Assembly (NCBI GenBank): GCA_015231515.1
Contig: JADGBM010000008.1
Span: forward strand, 1-58,461
DNA from: Desulfobulbaceae bacterium
Lineage (GTDB): Bacteria > Desulfobacterota > Desulfobulbia > Desulfobulbales > VMSU01
Direction of reading: 5' to 3'
Length of the DNA stretch: 58,461 nt
Each line of letters opens with the position of its first letter. The stretch's first letter is position 1. The position numbers and the translations under genes are program-made. Below the pieces are notes generated by a model that worked only from the letters and a program-made list of their open reading frames with translations, was not told the origin of the DNA and made no database searches. This document shows positions 1 through 6,666 of this stretch, piece by piece.

Positions 1-73
1 CGTTACCAAGTTTATTGAAGGTCTTGACTTTAGGGGTTGTAAAGAGCAGAAGGACACATATTTACCTGTGCCA

Positions 74-109
74 AATAAAAAAGGCTGAGCCAACTTAATG
101 ACCCAGCCT
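74..109 (-). terminator. Rho-independent terminator of the PEP-CTERM gene
   Basis: On the minus strand an 8-bp stem, AGGCTGGG pairing with CTCAGCCT (one G-T pair), is followed by a run of T residues. It lies about 35 bases past the stop codon of the PEP-CTERM gene and points the same way. Confidence 0.75.
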
Positions 110-143
110 GTTAAGACTGATTAGAGATAGCTTGACTTTGTTA

Positions 144-791
144 TTACTTCTTTTTGCGTCTAATGCTCACTCCTGCCAGCCCAGCCAGGCCGGTACCAAA
201 AAGGAGCATGGTGGCAGGTTCAGGAACGGGAGCAGCGGAAACTTGTCCGCTGAAGACGGCTAACCCGTAGTTATTGTTGTTCTTGTTGTTGTTGTTCTGG
301 TTGCCGTTGTTCGTGTTGAAGTTCCAGGCGTTGTTTGAGTTACCGGCGTACTCCGTGCCGGACCAGTACCAGGACGCAATTAAATTGTCAAAATATGGGG
401 ATGAATTTAATTCTGCGGTGGTAGTATCACCTCCCTTATCAGGATAACTCTGCATGCCCAACTCATCGTAAAAAAGATGCCCCATCTCCGATGATGTTAC
501 GTTGTATCCCCAAGTAGGGGACGCCCCGGCACTCGGCAACCGCCAATCATCATAGGTCACTCCATCTATGGTAAAGGAAAGTCCAGCCGCCCAGGCTACC
601 TGGTTATCCCAAATTGTGGCACCTTTAGTGTAGTCCAGCCAGGTGATGTCGAGATCGGTATCGTAGATTAGTTTCCTCGCTGCTCCAGCATACTCAACAG
701 TACCTGTATTTATGAGCGTGGCACTTGCTACGCCTGCCATCCCGACTACCATCAACCCCATGGCCAAGCCCGCCACTAACTTTTTCTTCAT
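144..791 (-). CDS. PEP-CTERM sorted exported protein with a DUF1566-like domain
   Basis: A 215-residue exported protein. Residues 1-24 form a signal peptide (MKKKLVAGLAMGLMVVG, then ASA). The middle has the W-L-D-Y, DDWRLPS and YWSGTEY signatures of DUF1566/Lcl-type domains. The C-terminus is a textbook PEP-CTERM tripartite signal: VPEPATMLLFG, a hydrophobic helix, then RRKKK. Such proteins are known to be handled by an exosortase and are often exopolysaccharide-associated; no exosortase is in this window. An asparagine-rich run (about residues 152-174) sits before the sorting signal and is encoded by a nearly pure trinucleotide repeat, so its length may vary. AAGGAG lies 6 bases before the ATG and a terminator follows, so it is probably a single-gene transcript. 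The function beyond surface sorting is unknown. Confidence 0.88.
   Translation of the reverse strand: MKKKLVAGLAMGLMVVGMAGVASATLINTGTVEYAGAARKLIYDTDLDITWLDYTKGATIWDNQVAWAAGLSFTIDGVTYDDWRLPSAGASPTWGYNVTSSEMGHLFYDELGMQSYPDKGGDTTTAELNSSPYFDNLIASWYWSGTEYAGNSNNAWNFNTNNGNQNNNNKNNNNYGLAVFSGQVSAAPVPEPATMLLFGTGLAGLAGVSIRRKKK
249..325 (-). repeat. Trinucleotide (Asn-codon) repeat inside the PEP-CTERM gene
   Basis: The + strand reads as repeated GTT/ATT/CTT triplets. On the coding strand these are mainly AAC/AAT/AAG, giving the Asn-rich segment of the PEP-CTERM protein. Triplet expansion or contraction keeps the frame. Confidence 0.6.
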
Positions 792-1198
792 TTTATTCTC
801 CTTTTCTCATCGGTTTTCAGTGAATTACCCCATACGCCCCTGGCAGTTGCCTCCGGCCAAAACGGCATCTCGTCTTTTATGCCACATCATTATCGTCTAA
901 GCAAAATGCATGCCGTTGCCTACCCTTCTCGGATAACTACTGTTTTATTATTTGATTTCAGCTAGTTAGTTAGATAGTTGGTTGGTTGGTTGGTTGGTTG
1001 GTTGGTTGAACCATAATTCCGGAATCACCTCCTGTATCCCGGAATATTATTTTTTTGTATCATTATTTCAACATGTTGTGCGAGACCATTTTGACCTCTC
1101 CCCAGACATCCAAAACAATTTTCTTATCATCACCATCTATCATCTGTTGTGTCCCATGGACGAACGGTTAGGACCAAAAGTTGATTTTCTTCACATTC
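792..1198. other. Intergenic region with a tetranucleotide repeat
   Basis: No convincing gene lies here. It contains the upstream region of the minus-strand PEP-CTERM gene, the GTTG repeat described separately, and the approach to the relB operator. The open frame that starts inside the GTTG repeat is an artefact of that repeat. Confidence 0.6.
977..1008. repeat. Simple sequence repeat (GTTG)8
   Basis: Eight uninterrupted copies of GTTG, preceded by a degenerate GTTA-like stretch. It lies about 185 bases upstream of the PEP-CTERM start and 233 bases upstream of relB. Such repeats slip during replication; an effect on promoter spacing is possible but not shown. Confidence 0.9.
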
Positions 1199-1225
1199 TG
1201 TATTATTTGTAATATATGTAATACA
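1199..1225. promoter_or_regulatory. Probable RelB autoregulatory operator (three 9-bp repeats)
   Basis: Three consecutive 9-bp units begin TGTATTA, TGTAATA and TGTAATA. The first and last also form a perfect 7-bp inverted repeat, TGTATTA / TAATACA. The array ends 5 bases before the relB Shine-Dalgarno, where ribbon-helix-helix antitoxins normally bind to repress their own operon. Confidence 0.6.
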
Positions 1226-1240
1226 AAAAAGGAGGATATC

Positions 1241-1471
1241 ATGTTAACCATTCGATTACCAGAAATCACAGAACAGAGACTCACTAAACTTGCTAAGGAA
1301 ACTCATCGACCAAAAAGTTTTTATGTCCGCGAAGCCATTGAGCGATCCCTTGACGACATCGAAGATATTTACTTGGCGCAAGGCAGGCTTGAGGCTCTTC
1401 GTGCTGGGCAAAGCAAGACATTTACGTTAGATGAAGTGGAGAAGGAACTTGGTCTGGAAAATCCTATTTGA
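1241..1471 (+). CDS. relB: RelB/DinJ-like ribbon-helix-helix antitoxin
   Basis: A 76-residue antitoxin. The N-terminal beta strand MLTIRLP is followed by two helices typical of ribbon-helix-helix DNA-binding proteins. The acidic C-terminal part would wrap the cognate toxin. The open frame extends further upstream, but ATG 1241 is chosen because GGAGG lies 5 bases ahead and matches the family length. It overlaps the truncated toxin frame that follows, as expected for a coupled type II toxin-antitoxin pair. Three 9-bp repeats just upstream look like its operator. The antitoxin appears intact although its partner is broken, so it may now be an orphan repressor. Confidence 0.85.
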   Translation: MLTIRLPEITEQRLTKLAKETHRPKSFYVREAIERSLDDIEDIYLAQGRLEALRAGQSKTFTLDEVEKELGLENPI

Positions 1472-1646
1472 AGAGTCAGCCAAGAAAGAACTTCTTGCGT
1501 TAGACAGAAAGGCGCAGACCAAAATCGTTCAATATCTACGAAGCAGAATTGCTACAGATCAAGACCCACGCCGTTTTGGTGATCCGTTGCGCAAAGAGTT
1601 AGCTGGTCTATGGAAATATCGAATAGGGAACTATCGTGGAAAGTAG
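1431..1646 (+). pseudogene. relE: RelE/ParE-family toxin, 3' truncated
   Basis: The frame reads like a RelE toxin (WKILFEESAKKELLALD ... DPRRFGDPLRKELAGLWKYRIGNYR) but stops two codons after NYR. The family continues about 18-25 residues with the last beta strands and the catalytic Arg/Tyr, so the product should be inactive. A TTG at 1449 with GGAG 7 bases upstream is the likely original start; ATG 1431 is the alternative. Homology ends where a palindromic REP-like sequence begins (1657-1717), suggesting insertion or deletion at that point. The upstream antitoxin is complete. Confidence 0.75.
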
Positions 1647-1656
1647 ATCAGGGCCA

Positions 1657-1717
1657 GGTCTACACATTTGACAAAGATATAGATTTTAAATGGGTCAGGT
1701 TGTTAAGTGTGTAGACC
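1657..1717. repeat. REP-like element with 10-bp terminal inverted repeats
   Basis: GGTCTACACA (1657-1666) and TGTGTAGACC (1708-1717) are perfect inverted repeats around 41 bases. The element begins just after relE homology ends. The layout resembles REP/MITE-type repeats, but no other full copy was seen in this window. Confidence 0.5.
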
Positions 1718-2286
1718 CCATATTTTTCCCCGGGATGGGGTTGGGGGGTGGGTGAAGAAGCTACGAGCTGGAACCATGGCCCCATTTGATCGAGACAACG
1801 TAGGGTGCGCTGTGCGCACCAGATTGTGCCAGCCATATGCCAACTTAGAAGCCTGACCCCAACACACCAACACACAGGACATCAAAATCCCCCCTGCCCC
1901 CCTTTTCAAAGGGGGGAATCATAATTGTGTTGCGCGAGGCGAATCGCCGCTACAGTAGATCAGATTGTGCCCGCCATAAAAAAGAACGGAAAATGGTGCG
2001 GAAGCCACACCCTACCAGGCTCCGGAGTGGGCGCCCGCCTTTGTCGCCAAAATCAAACAGGTAAAGTTCGCGCCCGACTCTTAAAACCACTCAAACAATG
2101 GTTATTTCACCCAAGTCTGGGCCCCATCACAAAATAGTATTTACCGAAAAAAATCTCTACTATGCAGGGCAACCCCCCGCTTTATCGCACGACCGCTGGC
2201 ATGACACAAGTATAATTATTAAATGGCATGCATCCTGCTTATATCTTGAGTAAAGGGGAACTTTTAAAAGATGCAGGAGGCTTCTA
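1718..2286. other. Repeat-rich intergenic region without a recognisable gene
   Basis: No supportable coding sequence. It is a patchwork of short palindromes: GGTGCGC-TGT-GCGCACC near 1803-1819, the C6/G6 hairpin at 1897-1916, GGCGA-A-TCGCC near 1939, and a GATTGTGCC motif occurring twice (about 1822 and 1963). It looks like accumulated small repeats next to the damaged toxin locus. The end contains the ribosome binding site of the small membrane protein at 2287. Confidence 0.5.
1897..1916. repeat. C/G-tract hairpin, dispersed repeat copy 1
   Basis: CCCCCCTTT-TC-AAAGGGGGG forms a 9-bp perfect hairpin, preceded by AAAATCCCCCCTG. A related element lies at 56903-56950, also starting AAAATCCCCCTG, so the window holds two members of one repeat family. 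Confidence 0.65.
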
Positions 2287-2424
2287 ATGTTCAACCTACT
2301 TGAAATTTTCTTAATCATCGCCGCCGTGGTTATTCTTTGTGTGCCTGTCTTTAAATGGGCGCTTAAAACGATTACCAGTGAACTGGCTCACTTTCAGCTC
2401 TTTCGAAGCACACGCTCTCACTAG
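2287..2424 (+). CDS. Small single-pass membrane protein (45 aa), unknown function
   Basis: ATG 2287 has a strong AGGAGG 6 bases upstream and opens a 45-codon frame ending at TAG 2424. The protein begins MFNLLEIF, has one hydrophobic helix (about residues 4-22, LLEIFLIIAAVVILCVPVF), then a short basic tail. The strong ribosome binding site and clear helix support a real gene; no family is recognised. It converges on dinB. Confidence 0.55.
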   Translation: MFNLLEIFLIIAAVVILCVPVFKWALKTITSELAHFQLFRSTRSH

Positions 2425-2462
2425 CACGAGCGGCACAGGCAGTCACCGCAATGATGGAGCAG

Positions 2463-3689
2463 CTATTTTATTGAATCGTCACTCCTCTTTTTTAAATCTA
2501 TCAACGCCGCAGGCTTAAGACTCTCTCTCCCATACTTATCTGTAATCGAATCTACGGCTTCATTAAGATTTCTCCGGCAGGCGCCATTGCTTTTTTCTGT
2601 AACAAATAAACACGCCTGAACAGGTTTTGATCCGTCCTCAAAATTGGCAGTAGAGATCCCAACCAACCGCACCGGCTTTTTACCCGCCTGGGTCTGACCT
2701 AACAACTTTTTACTTTCAACATAAATCCTATGAGAGTCATCCGTTGATTCTTTTAGAGTTGTTGATCTGGTAACCTGCACAAAATCATAATATTTAACCT
2801 TGAGCATAACTGTTCGAGCTCGCAATCCATTCCTTCTAAGCCTACGGGCCACCTTAACGCTTATATGCAGCAACTTTTTACCAAGAGTATCCACATCAAC
2901 AATATCCGACTCAAAGGTGTCCTCATGACCAATTGACTTTACCGCACTTTCAGGAATGACCTCACGATCGTCGATTGCCATAGATGCTCTGTGAAGATGC
3001 GTTCCATGCTGGCCGAATTTTTTTTGAAGAATCTCCTGAGACAGTTGAGCCAGGTCGCCAATCGTTTTCACTCCCAGTTTAGCAAGCTCTCCTTGAGTCA
3101 CCTTTCCAACCCCCCATAGTTTACTTATTGGCAAGGGGGCAAGAAACTCACGCTCTTTGCCAAAAGGAACAATGGTAAGGCCATCGGGTTTGTCCATATC
3201 TGAGGCAATCTTGGCAACCAGCTTTGATGATGCGAGTCCGGCGGAAACCGTCAACCCTGTTTGTTGTTTAACAACCTGGCGAATGGTTTGGGCAATATAT
3301 GAAGCATCACCGAATAATTTTTCCGAGCCCGTCACATCTAAAAAGGCCTCATCAAGCGAAAGTGGCTCGACAAGAGGGGTAAAACCATTGAAGATCCCCA
3401 TTATCTGCTGAGACACCTCTATATATCGATCCATTCTCGGCCGGACAAACACTCCATGAGGACACCGTTTTTTGGCGATTACGATAGCCAGAGCAGAGTG
3501 CACACCATATTTCCTGGCCTCATAGGATGCCGCAGAAACAACCCCGCGATTCGAATCACCACCAACGATAACCGCCTTTCCACGCAGCGCAGGATCATCA
3601 AGCATCTCAACGGATGCATAGAAGGCATCCATATCTAAATGTATTATTTTTTTCTGCACCTTTCTCTTCCCATAGTTTACAGGTGTCAC
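2463..3689 (-). CDS. dinB: DNA polymerase IV (Y-family translesion polymerase)
   Basis: Error-prone Y-family polymerase that extends past lesions and misaligned primers. Near the N-terminus is IIHLDMDAFYASVE with the first metal-binding Asp; SLDEAFLDVT carries the catalytic Asp-Glu pair. The helix-hairpin-helix (LWGVGKVT) and little-finger domain follow. The longest frame starts at GTG 3689 (408 residues), but family alignment favours GTG 3659, giving VQKKIIHLDMDAF and 398 residues. A perfect 10-bp inverted repeat overlaps the upstream GTG, supporting the shorter form. No beta-clamp motif was identified with certainty at the C-terminus. Confidence 0.93.
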   Translation of the reverse strand: MTPVNYGKRKVQKKIIHLDMDAFYASVEMLDDPALRGKAVIVGGDSNRGVVSAASYEARKYGVHSALAIVIAKKRCPHGVFVRPRMDRYIEVSQQIMGIFNGFTPLVEPLSLDEAFLDVTGSEKLFGDASYIAQTIRQVVKQQTGLTVSAGLASSKLVAKIASDMDKPDGLTIVPFGKEREFLAPLPISKLWGVGKVTQGELAKLGVKTIGDLAQLSQEILQKKFGQHGTHLHRASMAIDDREVIPESAVKSIGHEDTFESDIVDVDTLGKKLLHISVKVARRLRRNGLRARTVMLKVKYYDFVQVTRSTTLKESTDDSHRIYVESKKLLGQTQAGKKPVRLVGISTANFEDGSKPVQACLFVTEKSNGACRRNLNEAVDSITDKYGRESLKPAALIDLKKRSDDSIK

Positions 3690-3704
3690 AAAACTGACAC
3701 CTGT
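3679..3704. promoter_or_regulatory. Perfect 10-bp inverted repeat at the dinB 5' end
   Basis: ACAGGTGTCA-N6-TGACACCTGT. It lies 20 bases upstream of the preferred dinB start and could be an operator for a damage-response repressor or an mRNA hairpin. The repressor is not identified. Confidence 0.45.
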
Positions 3705-3906
3705 CTGAGTTATCAGACATAATTTACCCAGCTATTCGTTATGATCAAGGTAATTATTGCCGCCCAACCGGTTAAAGCTCTTACCCGCCAGCCAAACACT
3801 TAATTCACCAAAAAGCAGATATACTCTTTTATTTTCAATACCTTACACAAATTAAATTCACCCAGGCACTACCAAAATCCCCGCGCCTTTTCGTTATCTG
3901 GACTAA

Positions 3907-3922
3907 TGGCACAATTTTAGCA
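3907..3922 (+). promoter_or_regulatory. Possible sigma-54 promoter of the diguanylate cyclase
   Basis: TGGCAC-N5-TAGCA keeps the GG and GC dinucleotides with the required 10-bp gap and has one mismatch to TTGCA. It lies 58 bases before the ATG of the GGDEF gene. Confidence 0.4.
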
Positions 3923-3980
3923 TTTATAACTTTTCATGAAATGCCGATAAATATGTGTATAGAACTCAAGGAATATAACA

Positions 3981-5009
3981 ATGAATATTGAAAATTTTTC
4001 GACTAGTGAAACAACAGAAGACAACTTCAGCTTGAATTCAAGCCTGGGCCTGAACAGCCTTGTTGTTGAACTGGAGCATTACCGCCGGCAATCAGAATGG
4101 CTATCACTGGTAAACGAACTTCATGGGAGATTGGCAGGTGCAGTCGATCTGCCATCAATGCTGGAAGCCTTTTCTGTTTGGCTTATGCCTCTTGTTCCAC
4201 ATGAACTTCTGGCTTACAATAACCAGGTACGCGAACGACTCCACTTACTTTGCTCCTGTCATGGCCCTGAACGGGAACGTGCCATGAAAATTGCCAAATC
4301 AGCCTTGAACAATGCACCTGCTTGTGAAAACTCCTGCTGTTGGACTGAAGAAGAGTTTTATATCCAGAGTTGGCAACTGGATGCTTTTCGAGGAAGTGGG
4401 TTACTCCTGCTCCTGCGAAAGGACAGGCAAATTGGTGAATATGAGTTACAACTTATCGCTAAAGGTCTGAAAATTCTGTGTGAACCACTCCAAAGGGCTC
4501 TGGAATACGAAGATCTCTATGAGCAGGCCAGCCGAGATGCTCTGACCGGCCTGGTAAATCGACGGGTATTCGATGAACGTATCGACCCAATCCTGGCCCA
4601 GTCAAAACGCCATGGCCATCCTGTCACCCTTGCCTGTATGGATCTCGACAAGTTTAAACACATTAATGACACTTACGGCCATGCTGTTGGGGATTTGGTT
4701 CTACAAAAGGTCTCATCAGCCATGGAACGAATGGTGAGAAGTTGTGATGTGCTTGCCAGAATGGGCGGCGATGAGTTCATGCTCATTATGCCCGACACCG
4801 ATCTGAAATCAGCAAAAATACTGGCCAACAGACTGTGCGAAAAAATCGGTAAAATAAGCATTTCAGCGCTCGATAAAGGCGAAATTGGCATAAGTATCGG
4901 ACTGGTTGAGTGGAACGCCAAATTCGACAAAAAACTGTGGATTAAAAGGGCAGATGAAGCTCTCTACAAAGCCAAATCAAATGGCCGCTCGAGAGTAAGC
5001 ACCCTTTAA
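3981..5009 (+). CDS. Diguanylate cyclase with an N-terminal sensory region
   Basis: A 342-residue soluble protein predicted to make the second messenger cyclic di-GMP from two GTP. Residues 1-170 are a GAF-like sensory region with several cysteines (CSCHGPE, CENSCCW) that could respond to redox or metal; this region is not confidently assigned. The GGDEF domain starts with DALTGLVNRR and has the intact active site GGDEF at 262-266. RSCD (253-256), five residues earlier, matches the RxxD inhibitory site, so product feedback is likely. No transmembrane helix or EAL domain is present. A sigma-54-like promoter lies upstream. Confidence 0.9.
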   Translation: MNIENFSTSETTEDNFSLNSSLGLNSLVVELEHYRRQSEWLSLVNELHGRLAGAVDLPSMLEAFSVWLMPLVPHELLAYNNQVRERLHLLCSCHGPERERAMKIAKSALNNAPACENSCCWTEEEFYIQSWQLDAFRGSGLLLLLRKDRQIGEYELQLIAKGLKILCEPLQRALEYEDLYEQASRDALTGLVNRRVFDERIDPILAQSKRHGHPVTLACMDLDKFKHINDTYGHAVGDLVLQKVSSAMERMVRSCDVLARMGGDEFMLIMPDTDLKSAKILANRLCEKIGKISISALDKGEIGISIGLVEWNAKFDKKLWIKRADEALYKAKSNGRSRVSTL

Positions 5010-5026
5010 GTTTTTGATCTACAGAG

Positions 5027-5281
5027 TTAAGCCCAGCAATATCGTTCAATGAGAGCATAGAGCTTGTCGGGATTAATTGGTTTGGAGATATAGTCGTTCA
5101 TCCCTTCCTTTAGACAGTTGTCCATATCCTGCTGAAAGGCGTGGGCAGTCATTGCAATAATTGGCAACTGCTTACCGCCAGCCTTATTCTCTAGCTCACG
5201 CAACTGACGGGTTGCCTGAAAACCATCTAATTCCGGCATTTGGATATCCATTAACACCAGATCAAAAGCCGCAAAAATATG
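5027..5281 (-). pseudogene. Response-regulator receiver domain remnant
   Basis: This frame encodes only the C-terminal two thirds of a receiver domain: FDLVLMDIQMPELDGFQATR with the phosphoacceptor Asp, IAMTAHAF with the conserved Thr-Ala, and YISKPI with the conserved Lys. The first strand and acidic pair are missing, and an in-frame TGA at 5282-5284 cuts the frame nine codons upstream of LMD. The LMDIQMP and MTAHA signatures are typical of the C-terminal receiver of hybrid histidine kinases. The remainder has been lost where serA now begins, suggesting a deletion. Confidence 0.75.
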
Positions 5282-5335
5282 TCAAGGTTAAACCACCGGA
5301 AACACCAGCTTTGAACCTAAAAACCCGAGCCGACA

Positions 5336-6505
5336 ATGAAAATACAAATATTAAATAGTATTGCCAGAGAGGGTCTTGATGTCTTTCCGAGTAGTTACGA
5401 AGTTGGCCCGGATATTACGGCACCCGACGGCATCCTGGTTCGCAGTTCACCTGTAGACACCGAACTATTCCCCTCCGCGTATGCCATCTCAAGAGCCGGA
5501 GCAGGTGTGAACAACATCACCGTTGACAAGGCAACGCAACAGGGAATTTGCGTCTTTAACACCCCCGGGGCAAACGCCAACGCAGTCGCCGAACTCGTGT
5601 TCATAATGCTAGGCGCCTATGCTCGAAACATCCACCTGGGTTTGCGTTTCTTTCAAGACCTTACAGACCTTGACGACGACCACATTGCCAGAGAAGTTGA
5701 GCAGAAAAAATCGCAGTTCAAGGGTTTTGAACTGGCAGGGAAAACTTTGGGCGTTATCGGCCTTGGTCAAATCGGTGTACGTGTTGCTAATGGCGGAACG
5801 TCCAGAGGGATGCGAGTGCTCGGCTTCGACCCCTATCCGGCCATGGCAAATATTCATGCGCTTTCTCCTGATGTTACCCTGGCTCGCTCTACCCAGGAAA
5901 TTCTCCGCGAATCCGACATTATTTCACTGCATGTCCCACTTAGCCAAAAGACTGAAGGCCTCGTCAACCAAGCGTTTCTTGAACAGCTGAAAGCAGATGC
6001 CGTCCTCATTAATTTTGCCCGTGGCAAAATAGTCGTCGACAGTGATATTATCAAAGCCTTGGACTCCAACAGATTACGATTTCACCTTACAGATTTTCCC
6101 AGCAGATTACTTTTAGGCCACCCAAAAGTAATCTGCACGCCCCATCTCGGGGCAAGTACTGAAGAGTCCGAAGAGCACTGCTCTGTTATGGCTGCCACAC
6201 AGCTTAAAAATTATCTCGAGCTTGGCTCTGTTACCCATAGCGTCAACTTTCCCACGGCAGAATCCATCCCCAAAGACGCTATCGCCTGCCGCCTCATCAT
6301 GATTAATCAGGACATACCCGGCATGATCGGCTTTGCCACCCAGGTGCTAGGCCGTCATGGCATTAACATTTCCAGTTACATCAACGAAAGCAACGGTCAA
6401 ATAGGCTATAACATCATCGATTTGGAGAGCCGTCCGTCTGAAGCATTAATTAAAGAAATTGAAAGTAACAAAGACGTTATTCGCACTCGCTCCATATTTT
6501 TCTAA
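5336..6505 (+). CDS. serA: D-3-phosphoglycerate dehydrogenase
   Basis: Catalyses the first step of serine biosynthesis, oxidising 3-phosphoglycerate with NAD. At 389 residues it is the short form. It has a substrate-binding N-lobe (RSSPVD, SRAGAGVNNI), an NAD-binding GLGQIG at 142-147, NFARGKIV with the substrate Arg, PHLGAS with catalytic His270, and a C-terminal ACT domain from about 318 that in homologues binds serine for feedback inhibition. No strong Shine-Dalgarno precedes the ATG. The usual partner serC is not next to it; a truncated receiver domain lies immediately upstream, so the original 5' context may have been deleted. Confidence 0.92.
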   Translation: MKIQILNSIAREGLDVFPSSYEVGPDITAPDGILVRSSPVDTELFPSAYAISRAGAGVNNITVDKATQQGICVFNTPGANANAVAELVFIMLGAYARNIHLGLRFFQDLTDLDDDHIAREVEQKKSQFKGFELAGKTLGVIGLGQIGVRVANGGTSRGMRVLGFDPYPAMANIHALSPDVTLARSTQEILRESDIISLHVPLSQKTEGLVNQAFLEQLKADAVLINFARGKIVVDSDIIKALDSNRLRFHLTDFPSRLLLGHPKVICTPHLGASTEESEEHCSVMAATQLKNYLELGSVTHSVNFPTAESIPKDAIACRLIMINQDIPGMIGFATQVLGRHGINISSYINESNGQIGYNIIDLESRPSEALIKEIESNKDVIRTRSIFF

Positions 6506-6666
6506 AATCCCCACATTCTCACACGGTCAATTAACCAGCACTCAACTTGACATTTTTGAGTCTCACTCTTACCTCTTTTGGTAGTTGTCTGGTTCAAATA
6601 GTTTTTAATACAGCGATGAAGCCTAGCTTCAGTGAGGCTCTAAATATTTGGGTCAAGGAGATGCCA

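Noticed and set aside
792-900. Possible cyclic di-GMP riboswitch upstream of the PEP-CTERM gene (GCCTCCGGCC-like piece)
   Set aside because: Only one short motif matches, on the wrong strand for the gene, and the remaining conserved segments are missing.
982-1212. Open frame of 76 codons starting in the GTTG repeat
   Set aside because: Its N-terminus is just the translated repeat, there is no ribosome binding site, and it runs into the relB operator.
1803-1819. GGTGCGC-TGT-GCGCACC as a transcription terminator
   Set aside because: No T-run follows on either strand and no gene ends nearby; it is treated as part of the repeat patchwork.
5282-5284. In-frame TGA of the receiver remnant read as selenocysteine
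   Set aside because: The upstream sequence does not continue a receiver domain and no SECIS-like hairpin follows, so truncation is the better explanation.
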